A stretch of DNA of 42,655 bases, from the NCBI GenBank assembly GCA_021736785.1, contig JAIPFF010000048.1, forward strand, positions 1-42,655, read 5' to 3'. This stretch comes from Thiohalocapsa sp. Lineage in GTDB: Bacteria; Pseudomonadota; Gammaproteobacteria; Chromatiales; Chromatiaceae. A model generated the notes under the pieces. That model ran no database searches. It saw nothing but the letters and a program-made list of their open reading frames with translations, and had not been told where the DNA came from. How positions within the stretch are numbered: position 1 is the stretch's first letter; the number at the start of each line of letters is the position of its first letter. Of this stretch, positions 32,331 through 41,485 are shown in pieces. A program made the translations under genes and the position numbers.

Positions 32331-34295
32331 ATGAAGCCTCTGCATGCACCGCCGTGCGAAGGCCGGTTTCTGCCCATGGATCCGTCTTGGGTCGCGGATG
32401 GGCCGCTGCGGCAGCATCGCCGCGTGCTGCTGCTCGGCCCGCCCGGCAGCGGCAAGACCACGCTGGCTCGCCGGCTGGCCGCCCTGCTCGGCGCCGCTGG
32501 CCGCTCGGTATGGGGCATCGGCGCCGATCCGGGGCAGCCCGGCTTCGGCGTGCCGGGTGCCGTGTGCTTGGCTGAGTGGCGCGATGACGGCTGGTCGCTT
32601 GCGGCGCTGCAGGCCCTTTGCACGCTCGATGCGGCGCGATTTCGATTGCCGCTGTCCTCGGCGGTGGCCGCTCTGTCGGCGCGCGCCGGCGAAGGCGTGC
32701 TGCTGCTCGACGCGCCGGGCGTCGTGCGCGGCGTGGCCGGCGCCGAGCTGCTGGACGCGTTGGTTGCTGCCGGCGCGATCGACTTGATCCTGGTGCTGGC
32801 CGACCGGGAACAACCGCCGCGTTTGGCGGCGGAGCTTGCCGCTAGCGCTGCCGAAGTCATTTGCCTGCAGCGCGCACCGCAGGCGCGCCGTCCGGGCAAG
32901 CCGGCCCGGGCCCGCCGGCGCACGCTGCTGTGGGATGCGTATCTGGCGCAGAGCGCCGTGCACCGCCTCGCGCTGTCGGATCTCCATCTGACCGGCACCC
33001 CGCCGCGCCTGGCTGCCGAGGCCTGGTCTGGCAAGCAGGTGGCGTTTCCGGATGGCGGGCAGACGCTTTCCATGGGCGAGATCGTCGGCCTCGAAGGCGA
33101 CTATCTCGATGTGCGCCTGCCGGTCGGGGCGAGACCCGGGCCAACCCTGCTGGTGCGCGACGCCTGCCGCGACGCGAGCGGTCTGCTCGGCACATCACCG
33201 GGATTCGCGGCCGAGCACGTGCACTACGTACCTCCGGCGGATCTGCTGATCGCCGCCGGCGATGCCCCGGAACCCGGCCCGCGGCCAGTGGTGCGCGTCG
33301 GTGACGTTGCCGCCGCTCTCGTCAACGGTGTCTTCGGAGACCCCTTGTTGCATCTGCGCCTCAGCCATCGGCGGCGCAGCCTTTTGTTCGATCTCGGTGA
33401 TGGCGCCCGGCTGCCGACGCGCGTGATCCATCAGGTCACGGACGTCTTCATCACCCATGCCCATGCGGACCATATCGCCGGTTTTCTGTGGCTGCTGCGC
33501 TCGCGCATCGGCGAGCCCGGCGTCTGCCGATTTTACGGACCGCCGGGGCTGGCGGCGAATATCGCCGGCCTGGTTGCCGGCATCCTGTGGGATCGGATCG
33601 GCGACCGAGGTCCGCTGTTCGAGGTGGCCGAGGTGCACGGTGCGCTGCTGCGCCGGTTCGAGGTTCGCGGCGGCGGCGGTGCTCCGAAGCCGCTGCAGAC
33701 AAGGCAGGCGGCCGACGGGGTACTGTTGGCCGAGTCGGACTTTCGCGTGCGCTGCGTCGGACTGGATCACGGCGGCACGCCGGTGCTTGCCTTCGCTTAC
33801 GAGCCGGGGCGGCGGGTGAGGGTGCGAAAAGAACGCTTGAGCGCGCTCGGTCTGCCGCCCGGGCCCTGGCTGACCGACCTCAAACAGCGGATCCTGCGCG
33901 GCGAGCAGGACACCCTCGTCGATCTACCCGACGGCACGCGACGGCGCGTTGCGGCGCTGGCGGACGCACTCACATTGACCGAGCCCGGCCGCACGCTGGT
34001 GTACGCCACCGACTTCGGCGACAGCGCGGACAACCGTGCCCGATTGATGGCACTGGCAGCAGGAGCGGACACGCTCTTCTGCGAGGCCTGCTTTATGCAG
34101 GGCGACCGCGAGCAGGCACTGCGCACCGGCCACCTGACGACCGGCGCCTGCGGCGAGATCGCCACTGCCGCCGGAGTCCGTTTTCTGATTCCGTTCCATT
34201 TCTCGCGCCGCTACGAGCGGATACCGGAGCGCGTCTACGCGGAGATCGGTGCCGTTTGCCCGCAAGTCGTGGTGCCGAAAGCCGGGCCGCAGTAA
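32331..34295 (+). CDS. Fusion of Clp1/Grc3-like polynucleotide kinase domain and RNase Z-like MBL nuclease
   Basis: A 654-aa fusion. Residues about 25-200 form a P-loop domain: Walker A GPPGSGKTT (36-44), then GADPGQPGFGVPGAVCLAE (Asp66), the pattern that follows the P-loop in Clp1/Grc3/NOL9 5'-OH polynucleotide kinases, and a Walker-B-like VLLLDAPGVV. Residues about 200-320 are beta-rich (SMGEIVGLEGDYLDVRLPVG), resembling the C-terminal part of Clp1 proteins. Residues about 320-654 are an RNase Z-like metallo-beta-lactamase: HAHADH (376-381), LDHGGTP (His480), ATDFGD (Asp561), GHLTTG (His601) and FHFSRRY (His623), so all seven metal ligands of RNase Z have equivalents. Expected cytosolic, acting on RNA: cleavage plus 5'-end phosphorylation. 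I infer both activities; neither is proven. ATG 32331 is chosen over GTG 32289 for spacing. Confidence 0.85.
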   Translation: MKPLHAPPCEGRFLPMDPSWVADGPLRQHRRVLLLGPPGSGKTTLARRLAALLGAAGRSVWGIGADPGQPGFGVPGAVCLAEWRDDGWSLAALQALCTLDAARFRLPLSSAVAALSARAGEGVLLLDAPGVVRGVAGAELLDALVAAGAIDLILVLADREQPPRLAAELAASAAEVICLQRAPQARRPGKPARARRRTLLWDAYLAQSAVHRLALSDLHLTGTPPRLAAEAWSGKQVAFPDGGQTLSMGEIVGLEGDYLDVRLPVGARPGPTLLVRDACRDASGLLGTSPGFAAEHVHYVPPADLLIAAGDAPEPGPRPVVRVGDVAAALVNGVFGDPLLHLRLSHRRRSLLFDLGDGARLPTRVIHQVTDVFITHAHADHIAGFLWLLRSRIGEPGVCRFYGPPGLAANIAGLVAGILWDRIGDRGPLFEVAEVHGALLRRFEVRGGGGAPKPLQTRQAADGVLLAESDFRVRCVGLDHGGTPVLAFAYEPGRRVRVRKERLSALGLPPGPWLTDLKQRILRGEQDTLVDLPDGTRRRVAALADALTLTEPGRTLVYATDFGDSADNRARLMALAAGADTLFCEACFMQGDREQALRTGHLTTGACGEIATAAGVRFLIPFHFSRRYERIPERVYAEIGAVCPQVVVPKAGPQ

Positions 34296-34371
34296 GGCGA
34301 GCTCGCCGCTCGGTGCCGCCGGCAGCGGCTTTGCGCGGGCGGCGCGTGCGCGATAGGCACGGCCGCGGGCG

Positions 34372-34803
34372 TTAGCGGTAGATCGGCAGATAGACGTAGG
34401 CCCTCGGCACTCCGGCGCCGACGATCTCGATCGCCTGGGGCTCGTAGAAATCGCCGAGATTGACTGTCTTGCCCGCGGGATAGCTGCCGAAGTCGATTTG
34501 ATTGCCGGTCACGCGGTACTCGCCATCGCCCGGGGGCATCTCGAGGAAGATCCGGCACGGAGCGATGGCGCAGGTCCCGGTCTCGCCGGGCGCGACAGTG
34601 ACGGACAGCGCGCCCGACGGCGAGCGCTTGATCTCGCCGCAGCCGGCGATGGCGAGCGCCGCCGCCAGTGCGCACACCTGCGAGATGATCGATAGGCGGT
34701 TGTTCCGAAGGCGCGAGCGTAACGGGGCCGAGCACCGAGGCGAGTGGATTCTTCCCGCGTCCGACGCGGCGGTCTCGGCAGAAAAGACATAGAAGATGCG
34801 CAT
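34372..34803 (-). CDS. Putative small lipoprotein
   Basis: A 143-aa protein with a lipobox-like ALAAALAIAGC ending at a Cys near residue 55, followed by a roughly 90-residue beta-rich domain (ALSVTVAPGETGTCAIAPCR; EYRVTGNQIDFGSYPAGKTV; AIEIVGAGVPRAYVYLPIY). If it is a lipoprotein, the N-region before the hydrophobic core is abnormally long. The ATG at 34803 has GGAG nine bases upstream, yet no better internal start is seen except a GTG at the edge of the hydrophobic core. The mature domain is not recognised. It converges on the kinase/RNase Z fusion. Confidence 0.6.
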   Translation of the reverse strand: MRIFYVFSAETAASDAGRIHSPRCSAPLRSRLRNNRLSIISQVCALAAALAIAGCGEIKRSPSGALSVTVAPGETGTCAIAPCRIFLEMPPGDGEYRVTGNQIDFGSYPAGKTVNLGDFYEPQAIEIVGAGVPRAYVYLPIYR

Positions 34804-34980
34804 TGCCGGAATCTCCGGGTGGGGCCGACGCGGCGATTACCGCGGCCGGCGGTCAGGGTCCGATCATTATCGATCCCTCCGGCAGGCGCAACGCCCGCCG
34901 AGCGGGTATCGCATTGCCGAGCAGCTTCCGCGCCGCCCGCTCGTCGGGCCGCTTTGCCCGGTATCGTCTATCATGGGGTC

Positions 34981-34997
34981 GGAGTCGATTCGACTCC
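34981..34997 (+). promoter_or_regulatory. Inverted repeat before the lipase-like gene
   Basis: GGAGTCGA-T-TCGACTCC is a perfect 8-bp inverted repeat with a one-base centre, directly upstream of the GGGGGAGG ribosome-binding site. Such compact symmetry suggests an operator for a dimeric regulator; chance remains possible. Confidence 0.35.
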
Positions 34998-35011
34998 GGG
35001 GGAGGCCGGCC

Positions 35012-35584
35012 ATGCGCGTCGCCATGATTCACGGCATTCTCGATACAGGCCGGAAGTTTCGCGTCCTGCGCCGTTTTCTCGAGGCGCGCGGTCATCGCTG
35101 CTTGGCGCCGTCGCTGCGCCCGAGCGACGGGCGTTACGGGCTCGAGCCGCTGGCGCGGCAGTTTGCCGCCGACATCGACGCCGCCTGGGGCCCGCGGGCG
35201 CCCTTCGCGCTGATCGGGTTCAGTATGGGCGGACTGATCGCGCGGCTCTATCTCCAAGAGTTGAGCGGATACCGGCGGGTCGACCGGTTCTTCGCCGTGG
35301 CGGCGCCGATGCGGGGCACTTGGCTGGCCTCGGCCTTTCCCGGGGAAGGCGCCCGGCAGATGCGACCCGGCAGCGCGTTGCTGGCGCGTCTCGATGCCGG
35401 TGCCGGTTCGCTGGCGGGCGTTGCGCTGCATAGTTATTGGACGCCGTTGGATGCGGTCATCGTGCCGCCGACAAGCTCGGTCTGGACGCCGGCGCGCAAT
35501 ACCCGGTTCCTCGCGCTGTGCCATCCTTGTCTGCTTCGCCACCGTCCGTTGCTCGAGGACATCGCCCGGCATCTCGATGGGTGA
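35012..35584 (+). CDS. Small alpha/beta hydrolase, lipase-like
   Basis: A 190-aa alpha/beta hydrolase without signal peptide. The oxyanion region is VAMIHGILDTG, the nucleophile elbow LIGFSMGGLIARLYLQ and the Asp-bearing strand LDAVIVPPTSS; the catalytic His may be the one in LCHPCLL. It resembles the compact triacylglycerol lipase/esterase-like proteins (about 200 aa, PGAP1/LipA-like core). The GGAGG seven bases before ATG 35012 supports this start over the long upstream frame. Confidence 0.85.
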   Translation: MRVAMIHGILDTGRKFRVLRRFLEARGHRCLAPSLRPSDGRYGLEPLARQFAADIDAAWGPRAPFALIGFSMGGLIARLYLQELSGYRRVDRFFAVAAPMRGTWLASAFPGEGARQMRPGSALLARLDAGAGSLAGVALHSYWTPLDAVIVPPTSSVWTPARNTRFLALCHPCLLRHRPLLEDIARHLDG

Positions 35585-35693
35585 AAACGAAACCGTTGCC
35601 GCTCGCGCTCGTATGGCGTCTCTTCGACCGAGCCGGCCGAGCGCCTGCGCCGGGCGGATGGCCTCTTGCCGGTGCCGCGGGGGCCGGCGTCCC

Positions 35694-35722
35694 TTGAGAT
35701 CGCGGTTTCGAGCATTGATAAT
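35694..35722 (+). promoter_or_regulatory. Sigma70-type promoter of the pnt operon
   Basis: TTGAGA (35694-35699), 17-base spacer, GATAAT (35717-35722): both hexamers match five of six. Transcription would start near 35729, leaving a leader of about 70 bases before pntAA. Confidence 0.65.
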
Positions 35723-35799
35723 GCCGACCACCTCAAGCCGCCGCTCACCAGCGGTTCCCGGCCGGGCGGCGCGATAACAACGATAGAAGCGAATCCATA

Positions 35800-36891
35800 A
35801 TGAAGCTCGGAATCCCGAAAGAGACACTCGGCGGGGAGCGACGTGTCGCGACCACGCCGGAGGTGGCGAAGAAGCTCGTCGGCAAGGGCTTCGAAGTGCT
35901 GCTGGAACCCGGTGCCGGCGTCGCCGCACACTACACCGACGACGACTATGCCGCGGTCGGTGTGCAGCTCGCCGAGCGCGCCGCCTGCTTCGAGGCGGAT
36001 ATCGTGCTGAAGGTGCGCCGGCCCGGCGACGACGAGGCCGCGGCCCTGCGCGCCGGAGCGATCTACATCAGCCTGCTCGAGAGCTGCGGCGATGACCCCT
36101 TGGTGGCGCGCATGCTGGAGAAGGGGGTGCGTGTCATGGGCATGGAGCGCATGCCGCGCATCTCCCGTGCGCAGTCCATGGATGCCTTGTCCTCGCAGAG
36201 CAATATCGCCGGCTATCGCGCCGTGATCGAGGCCGCGTCGCAGTACGGGCGCTTTTTCCCGATGATGATGACCTCGGCCGGATCGGCCAAGCCGGCTCGC
36301 TTGGTCGTGCTCGGTGCCGGCGTCGCGGGTCTGCAGGCAATCGCCACGGCCCGGCGTCTCGGTGCCGACGTCTATGCCTACGACGTGCGCCCCGAGACCA
36401 AGGAGCAGATCCAATCCCTTGGCGCCAAGCCCATCGAGCTCGACCTGGGCGAGAGCGGTGCCGGCGAAGGGGGCTACGCCAAAGAGCTCTCGGACGAGGC
36501 CAAAGCCCGTCAGCAGGAGCTGCTGGCCAAAGAATTGGCCAAGGCCCACGTCATCATCACGACGGCATTGATCCCTTGCCGGCCCGCGCCGGAGCTGATC
36601 ACTGCCGACGTCGTGCAGCGCATGCGGGAGGGCTCTGTAATCGTCGACCTGGCCGCGGCCAACGGCGGCAACTGCAAGCTGACCCGGCCGGACCAGGTCG
36701 TCGTCGAGCACGGCGTGACCATCGTCGGCCACACCAACTATCCGTCTATGGTGCCGGCGGATGCGAGCGCGTTCTACGCCAAGAACCTGTCCAACCTGCT
36801 CGAGATCATGGTGGACCAGACCGAGGCCGGACCTGTCCTGAAGGATCTGGCAGAGGACGAGATCACCAAGGCGATGCTGGTTCAGGCCTGA
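35800..36891 (+). CDS. pntAA: NAD(P) transhydrogenase subunit alpha, part 1 (NAD domain)
   Basis: A 363-aa domain I protein of the proton-translocating transhydrogenase, which binds NAD(H) on the cytoplasmic side. Conserved blocks are [20 protein letters not shown], the mobile loop region, [20 protein letters not shown] (Rossmann fold) and the terminal [14 protein letters not shown]. The alpha subunit is split (separate membrane part), as in Rhodospirillum rubrum and many Proteobacteria, unlike the fused E. coli PntA (510 aa). First gene of pntAA-pntAB-pntB. Confidence 0.97.
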   Translation: MKLGIPKETLGGERRVATTPEVAKKLVGKGFEVLLEPGAGVAAHYTDDDYAAVGVQLAERAACFEADIVLKVRRPGDDEAAALRAGAIYISLLESCGDDPLVARMLEKGVRVMGMERMPRISRAQSMDALSSQSNIAGYRAVIEAASQYGRFFPMMMTSAGSAKPARLVVLGAGVAGLQAIATARRLGADVYAYDVRPETKEQIQSLGAKPIELDLGESGAGEGGYAKELSDEAKARQQELLAKELAKAHVIITTALIPCRPAPELITADVVQRMREGSVIVDLAAANGGNCKLTRPDQVVVEHGVTIVGHTNYPSMVPADASAFYAKNLSNLLEIMVDQTEAGPVLKDLAEDEITKAMLVQA

Positions 36892-36980
36892 GTGCATCCA
36901 GCCCGACCGGGGTGGACCGGCGGCGGCGCCGGACTTTTCCCGACAGATCAACGAATCGACTCATCACGGGGGCGCTCCCG

Positions 36981-37265
36981 ATGTCCGAATCCATCCTCGC
37001 ACTCTATGTCTTCGTACTGGCCTGCTTTATCGGCTACTACGTCATTTGGGGCGTTACGCCGTCCCTGCACACGCCGCTGGTGGCCTTGACCAACGCCATT
37101 TCGGGTATCGTGCTGGTCGGTGCGCTGCTGGTCACCGGCCTCGAGGAAGCCGGCTTCCTGGCCTCGGGCATGGGCTTTTTGGCGGTGCTGCTGGCCAGCA
37201 TCAACGTCTTCGGCGGCTTTCTGGTCACGCACCGGATGCTGTCGATGTTCAAGAAGAAGAAATAA
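36981..37265 (+). CDS. pntAB: NAD(P) transhydrogenase subunit alpha, part 2 (membrane)
   Basis: A 94-aa membrane protein with three hydrophobic helices ([51 protein letters not shown]) and the conserved [12 protein letters not shown] and [12 protein letters not shown] ends. It contributes to the proton-conducting dII part. It lies 89 bases after pntAA and 12 bases before pntB, in the same operon. Confidence 0.96.
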   Translation: MSESILALYVFVLACFIGYYVIWGVTPSLHTPLVALTNAISGIVLVGALLVTGLEEAGFLASGMGFLAVLLASINVFGGFLVTHRMLSMFKKKK

Positions 37266-37277
37266 GGACCGCGCTCC

Positions 37278-38684
<1,407 letters not shown>

Positions 38685-38732
38685 TCCGGCGGCGTCTTCC
38701 CGCAACCAGACGAGCCGCGAGGTCGAGGATAC

Positions 38733-39749
38733 TCAGCCCTGTTTCTCGACTGTCCCTGGGCTGGGGGTATGGATGCGGCTGCGCTGGAACAGCCGCTCGA
38801 TGCCGCGATCGTAAGCCGTCTGGATGGCGTAAGCGATCAGGATGGTCGCGGGCATCACGATCAGCAGCAGATACCAGACTTGGTTCCAAGGCGCATCCGG
38901 GAAGTAGGCGGCGATCGCGAGCTTGAAGGTCACGCGGTGGAGCAGGTAGAGGCCGAAGCCCGCGTAGGCGAGGAACAGAACCGTCGGCGCGTGCAGCGGT
39001 CGGGCCAGGGTCGGGGCGTAGATGAACAGTACCAGGGTCCCGACCAGCGCGATCGGGAAGCCCCGGGCGACGCCCGACAGGGACCATTCGTTGGATCCTT
39101 GGGCGAGCCAAAGCACCACCGGCAGCAGCGCGACCAGCCAGAGCGCATGACGCGTGAGCCAGTCGCGCAGGGCGTCGTTTCGCCGATATAGGATCGCGAA
39201 CACGAAGATCGGCCAGTACAGCAGCAGCCGGGGGTCGATCTGCTTGACCCACAGATGGACCGCCACCAGCGCGCCGATGACGGCAGCCGTGCTCAGCGTT
39301 GTCGGAAGCGGGCTATCCGCGATGCGGATCACGAACGGGGCGATCAGATAGAACAGCATGATCATCGTGATGAACCACATCGTCGGTAGCGTCGGCGGGT
39401 CGAACATCGAGGTCAGCAGGATGCCGTCGACGAGTTGACCCGTCGGCGCCAGGTCTGCAGCCCAGAACAGCGCTATTGCCGAAAGGTACAGCGGGTAGAT
39501 GCGAAGCAGCCGACGCGCGTAGAAGCCCCGCAGACCGGCCGCGTCGAGCGGCACCGATTGGCGCGCCAACAGGAAGCCTGAGCAAAAGACAAAGGTGGCG
39601 AGGGTGATGTATTTCAGCGCGGTCGTATAGAGGTTCGCGTAGCCCGGCAGCGCCTCGGTGTAAGGTATCAGGTGCCAGTAGCCGACGATGTACAGGATGC
39701 ACGCGGCGCGAAGGAAGTCGACGCCGATGTCGCGCTTCGTGGTGGGCAT
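38733..39749 (-). CDS. Acyltransferase 3 family membrane protein
   Basis: A 338-aa integral membrane protein with about ten hydrophobic segments. The N-terminal RDIGVDFLRAACILYIVGYWH has the Arg and His pattern of the acyltransferase-3 (OafA/NodX/WecH-like) family, whose members transfer acyl groups to sugars of LPS, peptidoglycan or small molecules. The FYARRLLRIYPLYL block (R-R-xx-R-I-x-P) is also a family mark. Sugar target unknown; no glycan genes adjoin. Isolated gene, convergent with pntB, with its own promoter candidate. Confidence 0.9.
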   Translation of the reverse strand: MPTTKRDIGVDFLRAACILYIVGYWHLIPYTEALPGYANLYTTALKYITLATFVFCSGFLLARQSVPLDAAGLRGFYARRLLRIYPLYLSAIALFWAADLAPTGQLVDGILLTSMFDPPTLPTMWFITMIMLFYLIAPFVIRIADSPLPTTLSTAAVIGALVAVHLWVKQIDPRLLLYWPIFVFAILYRRNDALRDWLTRHALWLVALLPVVLWLAQGSNEWSLSGVARGFPIALVGTLVLFIYAPTLARPLHAPTVLFLAYAGFGLYLLHRVTFKLAIAAYFPDAPWNQVWYLLLIVMPATILIAYAIQTAYDRGIERLFQRSRIHTPSPGTVEKQG

Positions 39750-39847
39750 GATCTTTTCCCGGTAGTTGGATCAGACGCACGCTCGTTTGCGCCCGCGGGC
39801 GCGATGGCAAAACGAGGTGGCGCGATAAATTCCATAATAATGCCATG

Positions 39848-39878
39848 GTTATACGGCGCAATCGGGAGGCGGCGTCAA
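39848..39878 (-). promoter_or_regulatory. Promoter candidate of the acyltransferase gene
   Basis: On the minus strand TTGACG (complement of 39873-39878), a 19-base spacer and TATAAC (complement of 39848-39853): both hexamers match five of six. The spacer is two bases longer than ideal. Confidence 0.45.
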
Positions 39879-40095
39879 TGCGCCGGCACGGTTTGCGGCG
39901 GCGACGATTGATCTCCGCGGCGCACGAATAGTCGTGGATCGGGGGATTGCAGTCGCCCGACTGCCGGCACCTCCGGGGCACCCGGGCGTTCGGCGGCGGG
40001 AGGACGGCCGCGCGCTGTTTCGGCGATCTCGGCCCATGGCCGGCGCGGCGGCGCCCATGTCCGAGGCATTGCGGGTGAGCGCCGATTCCGAATCA

Positions 40096-40139
40096 GGGGC
40101 CGATCCGGGGCCGATCCGGGGCCGATCCGGGGCCGGACC
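40096..40139. repeat. Four-copy 11-bp tandem repeat
   Basis: Three exact copies of GGGGCCGATCC (40096-40106, 40107-40117, 40118-40128) and a fourth imperfect copy (GGGGCCGGACC, 40129-40139). The unit is not a multiple of three and lies between genes. Confidence 0.9.
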
Positions 40140-40154
40140 CGATGCGAAGGGGAG

Positions 40155-40183
40155 CCGACCGGTCCCCGATTGGACCCGGTCGG
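40155..40183 (-). terminator. Hairpin downstream of the 77-aa gene
   Basis: CCGACCGGTCC (40155-40165) pairs with GGACCCGGTCGG (40172-40183) with one bulge and loop CCGATT, about 30 bases beyond the stop of the minus-strand gene ending at 40215. Strong stem, no T tract. Confidence 0.4.
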
Positions 40184-40214
40184 AGCCGGACAGTCCCGGC
40201 CGACCCCCGCGGCG

Positions 40215-40448
40215 TTATTCCGCCGGCTTCTCTCCCTCGGGGGCGGTCGCCTCTTCGGCAGTTGCGGCCTCGGCTTCCGGCTCGGGCGCGGCTGCCTTCG
40301 GCTGCGGCGCCTTGACCAGCCCCTGAGCACTCAGCACGGCGAGCTTGTCGTCGCCGCGCACCCAGCGCTTCTGCTTGTCCTTGACGGCGTAGCGTCCGGA
40401 ACGCTTTTCGTAGATCGTGTGCTCATCGGTTTTTGCGACGCGCTTCAT
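40215..40448 (-). CDS. Small conserved-looking protein of unknown function
   Basis: A 77-aa protein: an N-terminal 45-residue ordered part (KRVAKTDEHTIYEKRSGRYA, VKDKQKRWVRGDDKLAVLSA) and a disordered tail of Ala/Pro/Glu. The alternating charged/aromatic pattern suggests a small beta domain. I have no firm family name. GAGGA lies nine bases before the ATG at 40448. Confidence 0.7.
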   Translation of the reverse strand: MKRVAKTDEHTIYEKRSGRYAVKDKQKRWVRGDDKLAVLSAQGLVKAPQPKAAAPEPEAEAATAEEATAPEGEKPAE

Positions 40449-40667
40449 CGTCGGGATTCCTCTAAGTTCGGGAGTGGGTGACAAAAGATTGCGCAGACGG
40501 CCGTGCGCCGGAGTGCCCGCCGGCCATGCAGCGCGGATCGGAAAAAAATCGATTCATGGGCTATGTCGGCCGCAAACCGACGCGGAGATCGAAAACGGGG
40601 TTTCCGAAGTCCATTTTGCGGGCCGCGCCCATGGCAAAGCATCCTGCTCCGGCGCCGTAGCCTTGCA

Positions 40668-41057
40668 TCATTCGGCCTTTGCGGATGGCTGCAAGACCGC
40701 CGCCATGTCCGCCTCGGCAACCGGCAGGACCAATACCGCGTGCAACCGAAAGCGTTCTGCGAGACGCTCCACGTAGCGGTGCTGGTCTTTACTCACGAGA
40801 ACGATCACCTTCGCCGCGGGCGAGAATTTTTGCAGGCTCGCCAGCAGGACGTCCAGGTTGCTGATGTTGGCGCCCGCGTAATTGTTGCCGAATCCGTAAA
40901 TGAATTCGGCGACGACCCAATCGGGCGGCGTGGTCTTCAGTGCCTTCAGCGCCTTACGCTGACCAGGCAACCGAATCTCGTCGATGCCGAGACGGCGATA
41001 AAGAGGCCCGAGGTCCGGATAGGCCGGTGATTCGACGATCGAGAACAGTGTCGGCAC
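40668..41057 (-). CDS. Hypothetical protein, receiver-like fold
   Basis: A 129-aa soluble protein with alternating strands and helices (TLFSIVES; DWVVAEFIYGFGNNY; AKVIVLVSKDQHRYVERLAE; HAVLVLPVAEADMAAVL). Spacing is like a response-regulator receiver with the strand-4 Lys (VLVSK), but the acidic pocket is missing. The fold guess is inference. The only start is GTG at 41057, with GAGAG about nine bases upstream. It follows the DUF4342 gene by 28 bases and is likely co-transcribed. Confidence 0.65.
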   Translation of the reverse strand: MPTLFSIVESPAYPDLGPLYRRLGIDEIRLPGQRKALKALKTTPPDWVVAEFIYGFGNNYAGANISNLDVLLASLQKFSPAAKVIVLVSKDQHRYVERLAERFRLHAVLVLPVAEADMAAVLQPSAKAE

Positions 41058-41085
41058 GCGCGGACGCTCTCTGCCGTGTGTCGCG

Positions 41086-41388
41086 TCAGACGAAGTGATC
41101 GTAGTCGTCGTTGTTTTTGTCGATACGCTCGATGTCGACCTCGACCTTCGCCACCAGCGCCGCGATGGCGGCCAAGGCCGCGATCACCGGCGCCAGCAGC
41201 GTGACAGCGCCGCCGACGGCGACGCCGGCCGTGAGCGGTACTTCCAGCATCGGGTCGCCGCTCGGCTTGCGAATGATCAGCCGCCGCACATTGCCGTCGG
41301 CGATCAGACCCTTGACGAAATCCACCAGCTCGCTGCCTGCCATGGTGACTCGTTCAGTGATGCGATTGCCTTCTTTGCCGTCGCTCAT
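41086..41388 (-). CDS. DUF4342 family protein
   Basis: A 100-aa protein. VAGSELVDFVKGLIADGNVRRL in part (ELVDFVKGLIADGNVRRLII) and RKPSGDPMLEVPLTAGVAVG are the DUF4342 signature. The C-terminal half has one long hydrophobic segment (AVTLLAPVIAALAAIAALVA) and ends with an acidic VEVDIERIDKNNDDYDHFV. The family is small and of unknown role. ATG 41388 with AGGG just upstream. Confidence 0.85.
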   Translation of the reverse strand: MSDGKEGNRITERVTMAGSELVDFVKGLIADGNVRRLIIRKPSGDPMLEVPLTAGVAVGGAVTLLAPVIAALAAIAALVAKVEVDIERIDKNNDDYDHFV

Positions 41389-41485
41389 AGGACCCTGTTG
41401 TTCCGTTTCTAGCAGAGAGCAATATACAGCGACCGACCCCCGCGGCGCCATCGGTGCGGCCCGTGGCGTCGGCTGTGTTTGCCGG

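Larger units (their letters stand above)
39750..40214. other. 465-base intergenic region with repeats
   Basis: The gap separates two minus-strand genes. Nearest the acyltransferase it is AT-rich (39825-39855) and carries a promoter candidate; further on it holds the 11-bp tandem repeat at 40096-40139 and the hairpin at 40155-40183. No coding frame is supported. Confidence 0.5.

Noticed and set aside
40096-40139. CRISPR-like array
   Set aside because: Units are 11 bp and directly adjacent without spacers; it is a simple tandem repeat.
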